The notes beneath the pieces were generated by a model. It saw only the letters and a program-made list of their open reading frames with translations, was not told the DNA's origin and did not search any database. From Lepas anatifera (taxonomy: Eukaryota > Arthropoda > Thecostraca > Lepadidae), in the NCBI GenBank assembly GCA_034440635.1, contig JAOTON010001898.1, positions 2,222,001 through 2,286,000 of the forward strand: DNA of 64,000 bases, written 5' to 3'. The translations under genes were made by a program, and so were the position numbers. Below are positions 1 to 9,530 of the stretch, piece after piece. How positions within the stretch are numbered: position 1 is the first letter of the stretch; each line of letters opens with the position of its first letter.

Positions 1-972
1 GGCCGCCTGCGCATCCCACAGCCGATGGTGACAATGCTCCAATCAAGTAACCTCTCTAGTCGGCTCATCTGTGGCAGGCGTAATCAGTGGTTGCAACCTC
101 AGATGTGTAATCGGCATCCAACGACATTACAGGGAATTTAGCACCTTTATAACGTGATTTTAACTGACAAAGCCAAGTTGTAAAGCATGCCGGGAAACCC
201 GGTGCTCAATATATCATTGGTCTTGAAACTAAAATTTCCGCGGAGAAAGGCTAAAAACCTACCTGAAATTTACCCCGAATGTACCCCAGCCAGGCGGCCA
301 CAGTTATCAGCTGTTGGTGTGACGACAGCGCTGACGTCACGGTGAGTAATCAGCCAATTTTAGCCCTTGAAGCCTATTGAATATGGGAGTAGTTGCCAGA
401 TCATGACGTCATCCACTGGCAGAGGCTTATTTTTAACCCTAGAGGAGTATTTAAAAAATCAAAATATTGAGCTCATTGTACATTTTTCAGAAGAATCATG
501 GACGTTTGCATGATTTTCGGTGAAAATACCTCTAATTACTCCAAATTCCTGGATTCGACCAAGGTGCCACATTCCCTTTAACAGAAGCAGCGCAGATGGT
601 CCGGGACCTGTGCAGTCGCCAAGAGGCAGCCCAGGCGGTGTGCAGTCCTGGCTCCGACAACGATTTCAAGCAGCCTCAGCCACGGTATCTGTGCCTCATA
701 TGAATGCAACCGACAATCGCACTTTTCCAATGGACAGGCTCGAACAGCAGCTGAATGAGCTGCGCTCGAACTTGGAAGCCCTGGTGGTAACCGGGAGAGG
801 TCGTGGCTCACGTGGCTCCTCTGACCCATCAAGGCTGACCTGTGGCAGCCCTTTTCGGCGGCCGCCCCCTCCCCAGTAGATGGCGTGCACTGGGGAGTGC
901 GCGCCGCAGCAGTGGAATCGACGCCGTGCCAGCCGACGTCCTTATTTGCAGATGCACGAGCCTGATCGGCCC
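1..972. other. No gene recognised
   Basis: I see no convincing coding region. Short open frames exist on both strands between about 520 and 1075, but they overlap one another, lack a family resemblance I can name, and run into the repeat that starts at 977. A short perfect inverted repeat at 869-897 is listed separately. Confidence 0.5.
869..897. other. 9-bp perfect inverted repeat around an AGATGGCG motif
   Basis: CTCCCCAGT (869-877) pairs with ACTGGGGAG (889-897) around an 11-base loop that contains AGATGGCG. The loop resembles the core of CTCF sites (AGRTGGCGC in flies). A similar CCAGCAGATGGCG lies near 11196. Function is not shown; the motif is short enough to occur by chance. Confidence 0.25.
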
Positions 973-976
973 TTAA

Positions 977-1814
977 CAAACGCAGTGGAAGGGATCCTAA
1001 AGTGCCCACCATATATTTTTCGGAGGTAGCCGGAGAACTGTTACTGAGCTGTCTGAAAACGCTACTGACCCGCATTTGAGAAGATTCATGAGCGCGTCGA
1101 TTGGTGAGATAACCCCCTTATTTAATCCGTAACAATTTGACTAATAGGCTTTCGAAATTCGACCTATATTTTGAGACAGTCGCAACCGCGTGGTCGCATT
1201 AGTTCGCTTGGACTGTAGATCGAGTGTTGATGTCATTACGTAATAGGATCAGGGCATATGTCAAGGTCAACCCACATCAAGGTCAAAGGTAACAGGTCAA
1301 GGTCATTGACCCCAGTATTCCGGTCAGATGGTATTATCTAGTATGACATATGTAATGCTATGACTTCATGTTTAAGGCTGCTCGAGGTCAAGGTCAAAGG
1401 TCTGTTTCAAGGCCAAACCGTAATTTTCCCGCCCAAAGGCTGCTAAAGCGTCAGTCATATTGTTCATTATTGGGAATATGTCATATTGTTATGTCATAGG
1501 TCATCGACCTTGAATGATTGACCTCAAATTTTCAGACACCATTGTGTGGAACCTTACCTCTATGACTTTAGTCCGTTTTTTGGCGTATTTCCGGCTTTTT
1601 ACGCATAATCACGGCAGTTCCCAATAGGTCTCCAGCACAGCCCAGATTTGACCTTTACGACCTCGTTGGACCTTTAAGATATTGACCTAAGTCAATGAAA
1701 TTCTGCCATAAGGTAGATCACCATCGCCCCCACACACCCCAACGGGCGCTTTTCTAACCCTCTTGGTTTTTGAGATCTCGAGTGGAGCACTTTAGGATCC
1801 CCCCACTGCGCGTG
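977..1814. repeat. Repeat X, copy 1: TTAA-flanked, AGGTCA-rich element
   Basis: TTAA occurs at both edges (973-976 and 1815-1818). The ends are inverted repeats: the left reads about AACGCAGTGG..GGATCCTAAAGTGC, and the right gives the same in reverse complement with cgcgtgttaa at the edge. The interior has many AGGTCA/TGACCT half-sites, including three TCAAGGTCA between 1260 and 1310. There is no coding capacity. TTAA duplications are typical of piggyBac-type insertion, so this is probably a non-autonomous member. Related copies lie at about 4700, 15160, 19170, 28820, 36915 and 55620. Confidence 0.65.
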
Positions 1815-2123
1815 TTAAAGTGATCTACCGATCCTGTCTCTCGCCCGCGGCCCTCATGTGAGGGCTCGGCTTCTGCCGGGCGTTGCGGCTTGGGGTTGGA
1901 AAAGCCATGCACCGCAAAACGCGGTGCCGCTAAATGGGTACCTCCGCTTTGTACATAGTGTGTGCGATGTATGAATGCCAACGACTAACTCAAAATATTC
2001 CCGAGTAAAGAGAGCGCACACACATTTAGAAGGAAAAAACAGTTAGAAAAACTTCAAAAGAAACTAAAAATGTAAAATCTGATTCTTTTAACAGTCCTTG
2101 CACAACAAATACGTATTTCCGGG

Positions 2124-2285
2124 CAGAAGCGGATCAGGGTCTTCATTTTGGGGAGGCGGTTTTGGGGCTCGGGCCTCCTCCATCATTGCCTTGGAGCAGC
2201 CTCCGGCTATGCAATAACTAAAGGCGCTCTGACATTTCGGTGGGGGGGAGGGCTTAAGCCCCTTAGCCCCTTTTATCCGCCACTG
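2124..2285. mobile_element. hAT-like MITE, 162 bp
   Basis: The left end is CAGAAGCGGATCAGG and the right end ATCCGCCACTG, which reads CAGTGGCGGAT in reverse complement. The flanks are 8-bp near-identical target duplications, TTTCCGGG (2116-2123) and TTTCCAGG (2286-2293), 7 of 8 matching. An 8-bp duplication plus CAGTGGCGGATC-type ends is the hAT signature. It is non-coding. Confidence 0.65.
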
Positions 2286-2293
2286 TTTCCAGG

Positions 2294-2725
2294 ATACTGC
2301 AGTAAGCTGTAAACGTTACATTAAGCACTTTCATTCTGGAAACCATAAAAATTATCTGCAAAACATCGACAAATCATATCACATAGGGCGCTTTCATATT
2401 CATTTCACATATTTCTATGATTATCGTTTGTACACCCCAGCTGGGGCGTGTTCAGCCCGTGTCAGCCCAAACCGACAGGAAGTTTGATTTTCGTGACTAT
2501 GTCCCCGTAACCCTGACCCAGCACGGCCTAACGTGGTCCGCCAGCCGTAGCCAGAGCTCAGCCCGTGCAAATTGCTGCCTCGCACAGTGCTAGTGATATA
2601 CATATGTTGGTGTGTTTTTGTATGCATATCTGTGGTTTAGTCTGGTGATGTGTAGTACCTCTTGTATGAATATATATTTGTTGATAGATTTACCATTACC
2701 ACCAATTCATACGCGAATTGTTACC
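2294..2725. other. Intergenic, nothing recognised
   Basis: No gene, RNA gene or clear repeat is seen. The short open frames on each strand have no recognisable family features. Confidence 0.4.
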
Positions 2726-2733
2726 CATCACCT

Positions 2734-3033
2734 CATTGGCGGATTCAGGGGGAGCAAAGGGGGCACGTGCCTCCCCGATCGACCCTCGGCGCTCCCTGAA
2801 ATGTTCACGGCGCCCCCTGAAATGTTCACGGCGCTCCCCTGAAAGGTCGATGGCACCCCTGAAATGTCGTTTCCCAACCCCCCCCGCCAGGCTGCGAAAA
2901 TCGGCGCCCACCGATAGGATTTTGCGCCCACCTGATAGGTTTTGCCGGTCAAAAGTGGTGCCCCTCTGATCTGGATGGCGCCCCCATCCCTGGGAAGGTG
3001 CCCCCCCGATCGGCAATCCTGGATCCGCCTATG
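2734..3033. mobile_element. hAT-like MITE, 300 bp
   Basis: The ends are CATTGGCGGATTCAGG and, in reverse complement from the right, CATAGGCGGATCCAGG. The flanks are an exact 8-bp duplication CATCACCT (2726-2733 and 3034-3041). The GC-rich interior has short repeats of the type TGAAATGTTCACGGCGC. Three overlapping open frames over it are fortuitous. Diverged right-end remnants of the family occur near 24640, 39600, 45770 and 58800. Confidence 0.75.
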
Positions 3034-3041
3034 CATCACCT

Positions 3042-3425
3042 AACTAAAACCACAGCTTAGCTTACAGAGACACACAAACATATCTCTAACAGAAGTCGGG
3101 GTGTATAATTCATAATAAAATAAATATGGAAAGTGCATGTTCGAAGTGTCCGCCATTATTTCATTGGTATATAGGGCATTCCACCACAACAGGTGTAAGA
3201 AAAATGAACAATGACACCATCACCTCTCGGATTTGCACCAAAAATGGTGCCTGGAGTTATCTGGTGCGTAGAAACAAGATTTGAAAGTTTTAGCAAAATC
3301 AGTGGAATGGTTACGGAGTTTTGACCCGAGGAATTTTGTGAGTTCACCAAAAGCATCAATTGTTCTTTGGTTGATATGACAGGGTTTAAGTTCAGTAAAA
3401 TATACTGTTATCCATCATTGGAATC
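3042..3425. other. Intergenic, AT-rich, nothing recognised
   Basis: Apart from the outer edge of the transposon that begins near 3430, no feature can be supported here. Confidence 0.35.
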
Positions 3426-3431
3426 AAAATG

Positions 3432-4085
3432 GCTAACAGTTTCAGTTTTTACCTTAGTTTTTCATTTTGGGGCTTTTTCTGTATTGTAACGTGGTGACTT
3501 TAGGTCACGTGACCTGCCGTGACCCCAAATACATTACAAATTGCACTTTTTATTGTGGTAAATTTGAGTTCAATGAATTTTCTTTTGATGCAGAAAATAT
3601 GTAACATTGTATTTTTCTATTAGTATGTCGAATAGGCCCAGGTTTTTTGTATGGCTTATTAACTTAACATTCTATGTTTCATTGAATATTCATGTTTCAT
3701 ATTCATGTTTCATATTATTCATATATTCATATTTCATATTCATGTTTCATTGAATATGTTCCAGGTGTTTTCTAAAAACATGTGGTTCTGGTTTTCTAAT
3801 GCCGGTTTCATCCGCCAAAAAAACGCATAGAGAGATAAACAAATGTAACGCTTACCGAAAGAGACGCTGGTTTTGATGGTTTTTGACCTTTTGAGCATAT
3901 GATATAGGCTCATGACTTTAGATGACCTGTAGTGACCCTGTCGACCTCATGTGAATATGCCCGTTATTATGACGAGCAAATGACATGCCTTTGGGCCCGG
4001 TGCGTTGAAATAAGTGCTCAACACTTACCTTTATCCTTTTTTATGTATGATTTGCTCAAGGTTAATGAAAGTCATGGCCAGGACC
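3432..4085. repeat. Left long terminal inverted repeat
   Basis: Inverted and diverged match to about 6885-7420. It contains the TCACGTGACC palindromic motif and TGACCT half-sites. A short tandem array of TTCATATTCATGT-type units lies at about 3685-3760 and has no counterpart in the right arm. Confidence 0.65.
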
Positions 4086-4137
4086 GAACTGCCATTTTTT
4101 CAAGCTTCAAATTACATGGTTAAAGAGAGCCGCCAGT

Positions 4138-6330
4138 AAAGCAAACGTATGATGTGTTTTCTGAACCACAGTCAGTATCAAAGGGGCGCCATATCACTGA
4201 TGAGGACAAGGTGAAAGTAAATGACTTTTTTAATCTGAGCAGGTGAGTAGGATGTGCCCTGAAAAAAGTGAATTTGTAATTGTAAGAGACCTGGATGATA
4301 CTTAGGCAAAATTGAAAAAAAGACTTGAGCTGGGAAACCTGTGGAAGGCATACGCCACCTTCAAACGAGATCCCACTACCCCAAAAATAGGGCTTTCAAG
4401 CTTCTCTAAATCCAGCTTCAAAAACTGCGTGTTGGCTGGTGGCAGCGGTGCCAAATCTGTTTGTGTGTGTGTGTCGGTCATCAAAATACCAAGCTCATCA
4501 CATCCGCTGTGGGCTCACAGGGTCTCACTCGCCATGACTTGTTTGATTATGCAGTATGCGTCACAAACAGCATGATGCAAAACTGCGCAGACTGCGCAGG
4601 TGAGAAAGGCGTTATGGCGTTCCTGGGACTTGCACTGGGTGAAGGGATAGCAGATAAAAACCGCATCGGACTCTGATTCCGACGACGAATTGGACAGCGA
4701 GGTACGTTACAGCCAGTGAGTCGGCACTGGCCGCTGGAAAACGCTACTTTGCTATACTTGAGAAAATTCATAAGCGTGTCAAACGGCGAAGGAGTGTTGA
4801 AAATCGGTTCATCAGAGGTTTTTTACGAGTATACTTTCAAAACGAGACCTATATTTTGAGACCGTCGCAATCGCGCGGTCGCACCAGCTCTCCGCTTCTG
4901 TAGACCAGGTGGTGACGTAAGAACGTCATATAATCCACAAAATGATTTATAAAAAACCCTTAAGTAAGTAAGTCATAGAATCGGGTCATATTTCTAGGTC
5001 ACCCACATGAAGCTCAAGGTCACAGTTCAAGGTCATTGACGCCAGTATTCCGGTCAAATGACATTATTCAGTATGACTTATGTTATGCTATGAGTTCTTA
5101 GTTAAGGCTACTCTATGTCAAGGTCAAGGTCAACGTCTTTTTCAAGGTCAAGTCGTCCTTTTCTGCCAAAACGCTACTAAAGCGCCAGTTATACTGTACA
5201 TTATTTGAAATATGTAATATTGTTACGTCATAGGTAGCGACCTTGAGTCAGCCTGACCTCAAACTTTCAGGGATAATTTCTGGACCCCTCCCCCTCTATG
5301 ATCCTAGCCCGCTTTTGGTGCATTCCCAGTTTTTCCAGCATAATCGCGGCATTTCCCAATCAGGCATCCAGCCCGGCCCAGATTCGACCTTTTATGACCT
5401 CGTTTGGCCTTGAAGATATTGACGCAGGCCAATTAAATTCAGCTATAATTCACCATCGCTCCCACAACCCCCCCTCCCGAACGACCGTTCTGCTAACCCT
5501 CTTGGTTTCCGAGATCTCAGGACCCCACTTTAGGACCCCCTCCATTGGGCGTTGACTCCAGACCCCTCTCCACTGCGCGTGTTGAAGGACTTTGTAAAGA
5601 CAAAGGAAGAATGCTGGAGGAATTCTCACCCAAGCCAGCACATAGCGAAGCTCACGAAACACCACTTTATACCCAAACATCAAGGTGAGCATTTAACCCC
5701 GCTGAAGGCCGCCACTGAGGATGGAGAGGTAGTGGTGCAGGGATATTTTATGAAAACTTTTTTCTGCGCTTAGGATGCACCACAAGGCTTTTACTGGGAA
5801 TCATCCCAGTGCATACTTCATCCTTTTGTGGCTTATTGGAGAGAGCACGGTGCTTCATGTCATCTGAGCTTTTGCTTTATCTCGGACAGTGAAACACAGG
5901 CGTGGTGCATGCTTTCATAAAAAGACTCATTATGGAGTGCCGCTCACTTGTACCCGACATCAAGAACATATACTACTTTAGTTATAGCTCTGCAGCGCAA
6001 TATAAGAACAGAAAATTTTTGGTAAGGTGTGCTGTCACGAGGTTGATTTTAGAATCCCATGTGAGTGGAATTTCCTCGCTATCTTACACAATTTCCTAAC
6101 ATTGGAGGTCCTCTTCGACCATCTGGACAAAACGTTTGTCAGTGTCATGAAGCTTATTTTCGTAAGCTCAAAAGGGTGAAAGATGTTGCAGCCGAGCTCC
6201 AAGAATGCTTTGCTTGAGCACTTTTGGTAAAGGGAAAGCAAGGGCTTCATAAGTTTGCACCTGTGGATGCCAGGACTTTGACCGTACATGAACTGTCAGC
6301 TGACATTGGCCGTCGTGTGAAAATCTTTAA
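4138..6330 (+). pseudogene. Transposase-like pseudogene (QYKNRK family)
   Basis: Conceptual pieces appear in order on the plus strand. 4139-4245 gives GRHITDEDKVKVNDFF. 4311-4440 gives KKRLELGNLWKAYATFK, then KNCVLAGGSG and SVCVCV. 4465-4570 gives HQNTKLIT. After the inserted repeat, 5588-5900 gives LTKHHFIPKHQGEHLTPLK, GEVVVQGYF, then APQGFYWESSQC, LHPFVAYWREHG and FISD. 5905-6020 gives VHAFIKRLIMECRSLVPDI and YKNRKFLV. This order matches a large family of uncharacterised transposon-borne proteins scattered through invertebrate genomes, recognised from its HPFV, FCxISD and QYKNRK blocks. Frameshifts, stops (for example before 5776) and an 0.85-kb insertion show it is dead. Its position between long inverted repeats supports a transposase role. 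Confidence 0.75.
4700..5581. repeat. Repeat X, copy 2, nested in the transposase pseudogene
   Basis: Collinear with copy 1 from GAAAACGCTACT (about 4736) through the AGGTCA-rich core (TCAAGGTCAAGGTCA near 5118) to cactgcgcgtgTTGA at 5571-5585. The left end is decayed. It interrupts the transposase-like pseudogene, so it inserted after that transposon. Confidence 0.65.
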
Positions 6331-6884
6331 AGAGTGATGTGTCTGCATTAGAAACCCAAAGCGGGAAGTGAAATATGTCTGTACATTTACATTTTGCCAT
6401 TGGTGCTAACAAAATAGTGATATCTCACATGCATATTTTAGTTACCGTGTCCTTATTTTGAAGATGTTCGTTCGCATACCGCATTACAACTACGCGGTCA
6501 GTAGGCGTTGTTGGGCGTATTTTTTAGTTCTGAAATTTGGCTGCATAATCTCAAAATTAGGCTCATTATTCTGCCCAGCATCCTCTCGTGATTGTCTTTT
6601 GTACGGACCTGTGTGTTTTGCTACTTCCATGAAGCCTCTCAATGCAGCCTGCCATGCAATGGTTATATACTGTTGTTAACCTGTAAACAAATGACAATAC
6701 ATTTATGCATTGCTATATGTTGCACCATATGTGTAACATTCACTGGTGAACTTCATTTCAGATCAGTGACCTTGCTTACCATTTGACGTGGTTTCTGGCC
6801 TTTGATGACGTTTTGCACACAAGCTATTAAAGGTTTATCAGTTTAGTACCTAAGTGCGATGATTTTCATGACTTATGATATTGG

Positions 6885-7420
6885 ACCACCCTAGGCCATG
6901 ACCTTGATTGAGCTTGAGGGGATCATAGATCATACAAGAACAAAGGTAAGTGCTAGGTACACATTTCAACGCACTGGGCCCAAAGGCGTGTCATTTCCTC
7001 GTCATAGTATCGGGCACATTGATGTGAGGTCGACGGGGTCACTAAAGGTCATCTGAGGTCACGAGACCGTGTCTTATTCTTAATAGGTCAAAGCCATCCC
7101 GACAGTCGTCTTTTTGGCGAGCATTGCATTATTCTGACTCGTGATGCGTTTTTGGGCGAAAGAAGCAGGTATTTGAAAGGAGGAAGCACATGTTTTTTAA
7201 AGCACCTGAAAAAACCGGGCCTATTTGGTACACTGCTAGAAAAATACCATTTTCATATTTTCTGGATGAAAAACAATTGACTGAACTCGAATTTACCGCA
7301 ATAAAAAGTGCAGTTTTTAATGTACTCGGGGTCACGGCAAGTCACGTGACCTAAGGCCACCACGTTAAAATTAAAAAAATAGTCCCAAAATGAAAAGAAA
7401 AGGCCAAAAACTGAAGTTAT
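6885..7420. repeat. Right long terminal inverted repeat
   Basis: Inverted partner of about 3432-4085; see the transposon entry. Matching landmarks include the TCACGTGACC block near 7340 and the CCCAAAATGAAAAG block near 7385. Confidence 0.65.
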
Positions 7421-7424
7421 AGGT

Positions 7425-7975
7425 CATTGCAGTTATAATTATTTCCAAAGTTAGCCAAACACTTCTTAAAAATTTCAAACGTTCTTATTTTGGAGGCGGA
7501 GGTAGGGAATCCGAAAACCAGTAGACGTGGATAGTTAGAGGGTATGCGGTTTCTTGTTGCAATTACGGGCCATAGTCCTTTTAGTCTCAACCTTTATTGA
7601 AAGAAATATATATTGCCTTATTTCTTCGGAAATGGTGTATAAGCTTCGTAATTTCTTTTATTCAATTTTGCTGTGCTAGAGGTAAAAGAATATCCAAATT
7701 CCGTGAGCCAAATCGGCGTTCGATTTGGTAATGATTTGTGCCAGATTGAACCTCTTTGGTTTGCGCGAGGGATGAATATGAACACAAATGAAGTGTGTTT
7801 AGCCAAAAGAGTCTGTTATCAGAAAGCAAAATGACACTCATCAATTTGGGATATTTTTCTTGATATATTAATATATATTTCACATTTCAAGCCAATCTAT
7901 ATAGCTTTCGTTAAAGAAAGCAATACGCATATTTAACCGCCAGTACCAAAGGCAGGCTTAGTGCGTGGGTTTTAA
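7425..7975. other. Intergenic, AT-rich, nothing recognised
   Basis: No coding region or repeat family could be supported. Confidence 0.35.
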
Positions 7976-7978
7976 AGA

Positions 7979-8040
7979 AATCCAAGCCAGAAATATTTGT
8001 CCTGGAGCTCACTAACCACTAAACCACCGCGCGCCCCGGA
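7979..8040 (-). repeat. tRNA-derived SINE head remnant
   Basis: The minus strand reads GCGGTGGTTTAGTGGTTAGT followed by GAGCTCCAGGAC, the 5' half of a tRNA with an A-box-like TGGTTTAGTGG. No B box is seen. It lies just downstream of the Gly/Tyr exon and would be translated only by read-through past that exon's splice donor. Confidence 0.4.
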
Positions 8041-8068
8041 ATCGTAGGGGTGAACATGTGCTACCCAC

Positions 8069-8391
8069 CTGTATCCGGGGTAGAAGCTGCTGCTGCTGCT
8101 GTAGTAGGGACTGTATCCGCCGCTGATGTATCCTCCTCCGCTGTATCCTCCGATGGTGCTGCCCCCGCTGCTATAAGGACTGTAGCCCGCGCCTCCGTAG
8201 GCGTTGTAGCCTCCTCCGTAGGCGTTGTATCCCCCTCCGTAGCCGTTATAACCTCGCCGCCGGCCTCCGTAATACGGACTGTACCCGCTCGAACCGTAGT
8301 AGGTGGATCCTAATAGTCCAGAGCCTGGTGTTCCGTAGTATGTTCCGTCTCGGGAGAGCGCCAGGACCGAGCCCAGACAGAGGGCCGCGCA
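8069..8391 (-). CDS. Gly/Tyr-rich secreted-protein exon, unrelated in sequence to GY1-GY6
   Basis: Open exon on the minus strand. It starts after a CAG acceptor (CGGCAG|TGCGCGGCC) with a hydrophobic stretch CAALCLGSVLALS that reads like the end of a signal peptide. It continues with DGTYYGTPGSG, repeated GYNAYGGG and SGYSPYYGG motifs, a basic RRR triplet in GGRRRGYNGYGGG, and a Ser/Tyr-rich end SSSSSFYPGY. The minus strand then reads ACAG|GTGGGT, a good splice donor. The design (signal peptide split by an intron, Gly/Tyr repeats, internal basic site) parallels GY1-GY6. I found no first exon; the upstream side is a 74-bp tandem repeat made from this same exon edge. It could be an active gene or a stranded exon. 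Gly/Tyr repeats suggest a secreted structural or antimicrobial-type peptide, but function is unknown. Confidence 0.5.
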
Positions 8392-8735
8392 CTGCCGCAG
8401 AGTAGAGAGGGTTATACATTGCCACAGTATGGAAATAGTGCTGGGCCTAGGCAGAGGGCCCCGCCCTGCCGCAGAGCAGAGAGGGTTATACATTGCCACA
8501 GTATGGAAATAGTGCTGGGCCTAGGCAGAGGGCCCCGCCCTGCCGCAGAGCAGAGAGGGTCATACATTGCCACAGAATGGATATAGTGCTGGGCCTAGGC
8601 AGAGGGTCGCGCACTGCCGCAAAGTAGAGAGGGTCATATACTGCCACAGAATGGATATAGTGCTGGGCCTAGGCAGAGGGTCGCGCACTGCCGCAAAGTA
8701 GAGAGGATCATACACTGCCACAGTCATACACTGCC
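8340..8735. repeat. 74-bp tandem repeat built from the exon's signal-peptide edge
   Basis: The landmark GCCGCA(G/A)AG starts at 8394, 8468, 8542, 8616 and 8690, an exact 74-bp period. On the minus strand each unit can be read as LRQCA(A/T)LCLG, the same words as the start of the Gly/Tyr exon at 8391. The tandem array therefore seems to have grown from the acceptor and signal-peptide region of that exon. Confidence 0.8.
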
Positions 8736-9522
8736 ATGGGTGATCCTGAGCAAAATATGACAGCCATCGATACCCAAAACATACACTAAATAAATTCGAG
8801 GCAGCTCTCCCCACTGAAAGCTGATGGTGGTCGATATTGCACTGAGGCGTCCTAGGGTTGAAAAGCAGCCGCCAACCGTGACACACGGGCACCCAACCAC
8901 ACAGTAGAGGACGCTTGAAGGTCAATGAGGGCAGTTCGCGTTAAAGTGGGGCGCCCTAAGGCTGCAAAAGAGTGGTCAATGGTGGAGAAGGTGCGCGCAA
9001 TCATGCAGAAGAGGGCGGTCAAAGGTTGATGAGGGCGGTTCATGCTACAGTGGAGCGCCCAACCACTACGGTTGGGGCGACCGGAGGTGAATGAGGGCAC
9101 CTCGTTCGAAATGGGGCGCCCCAGGGGTAAAGATTAGTGGTCAGTGGTGGGGAAGGAGCGCACAATCATGTCCAAAGGGGCAGGCCAGCTAAAGAGGACG
9201 AGGGCTGTCCATATTACCGTGAGGCGCCCTGGGGCTGAAAAGACAGTCATCGTGAAATAAGGGCGCACAGCCACAAAATAGAGGGCAGCGAAAATCGATG
9301 GGGGCGGTCTTTATTGAAGGGGGGATACTCAATGCCGGGCAGCTGATGCAAAATCAGAGGTGGCTCACGTTGAAATTCACAGCTTCAAGTGGCATATTAA
9401 CTGTGTTTTGGGTTTAGCATTCACTGTTCACACCCTAGCTGTTGCCAGTTACAGACACCCAGTGCGCCTGAGATCAGCAGGGGGGGCTGACCGCCTCCCC
9501 CCGCCTCAAGGATCCGTCTCTG
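8733..9522. mobile_element. hAT-like element filled with degenerate repeats
   Basis: The right end GGATCCGTCTCTG (reverse complement CAGAGACGGATCC) matches the ends of the hAT-like elements in this window. The left end GGGTGATCCTGAG is a weaker match. The flanks are CATACACT (8725-8732) and CATATACT (9523-9530), 7 of 8 bases. The sequence on both sides belongs to the 74-bp repeat, consistent with insertion into that array. The interior repeats GGGGCGCCC and GAGGGCGGT motifs at roughly 100-bp spacing. No transposase is visible. Confidence 0.45.
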
Positions 9523-9530
9523 CATATACT

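Larger units (their letters stand above)
3432..7420. mobile_element. Decayed DNA transposon with ~600-bp terminal inverted repeats
   Basis: About 3432-4085 is repeated in inverted orientation at about 6885-7420. Examples are GTAACGTGGTGACTTTAGGT near 3487 against its complement near 7360, and the TGCGTTGAAA..AAGTGCT block near 4000 against 6950-6985. The inverted repeats enclose a broken transposase-like gene (4138-6330), as expected for an autonomous DNA transposon. Repeat X copy 2 is nested inside it. The outer ends are ragged and I could not define a target duplication, so the superfamily is left open. Confidence 0.7.

Noticed and set aside
578..1075. 165-codon minus-strand frame
   Set aside because: Runs across the left end of repeat X and has no recognisable domain.
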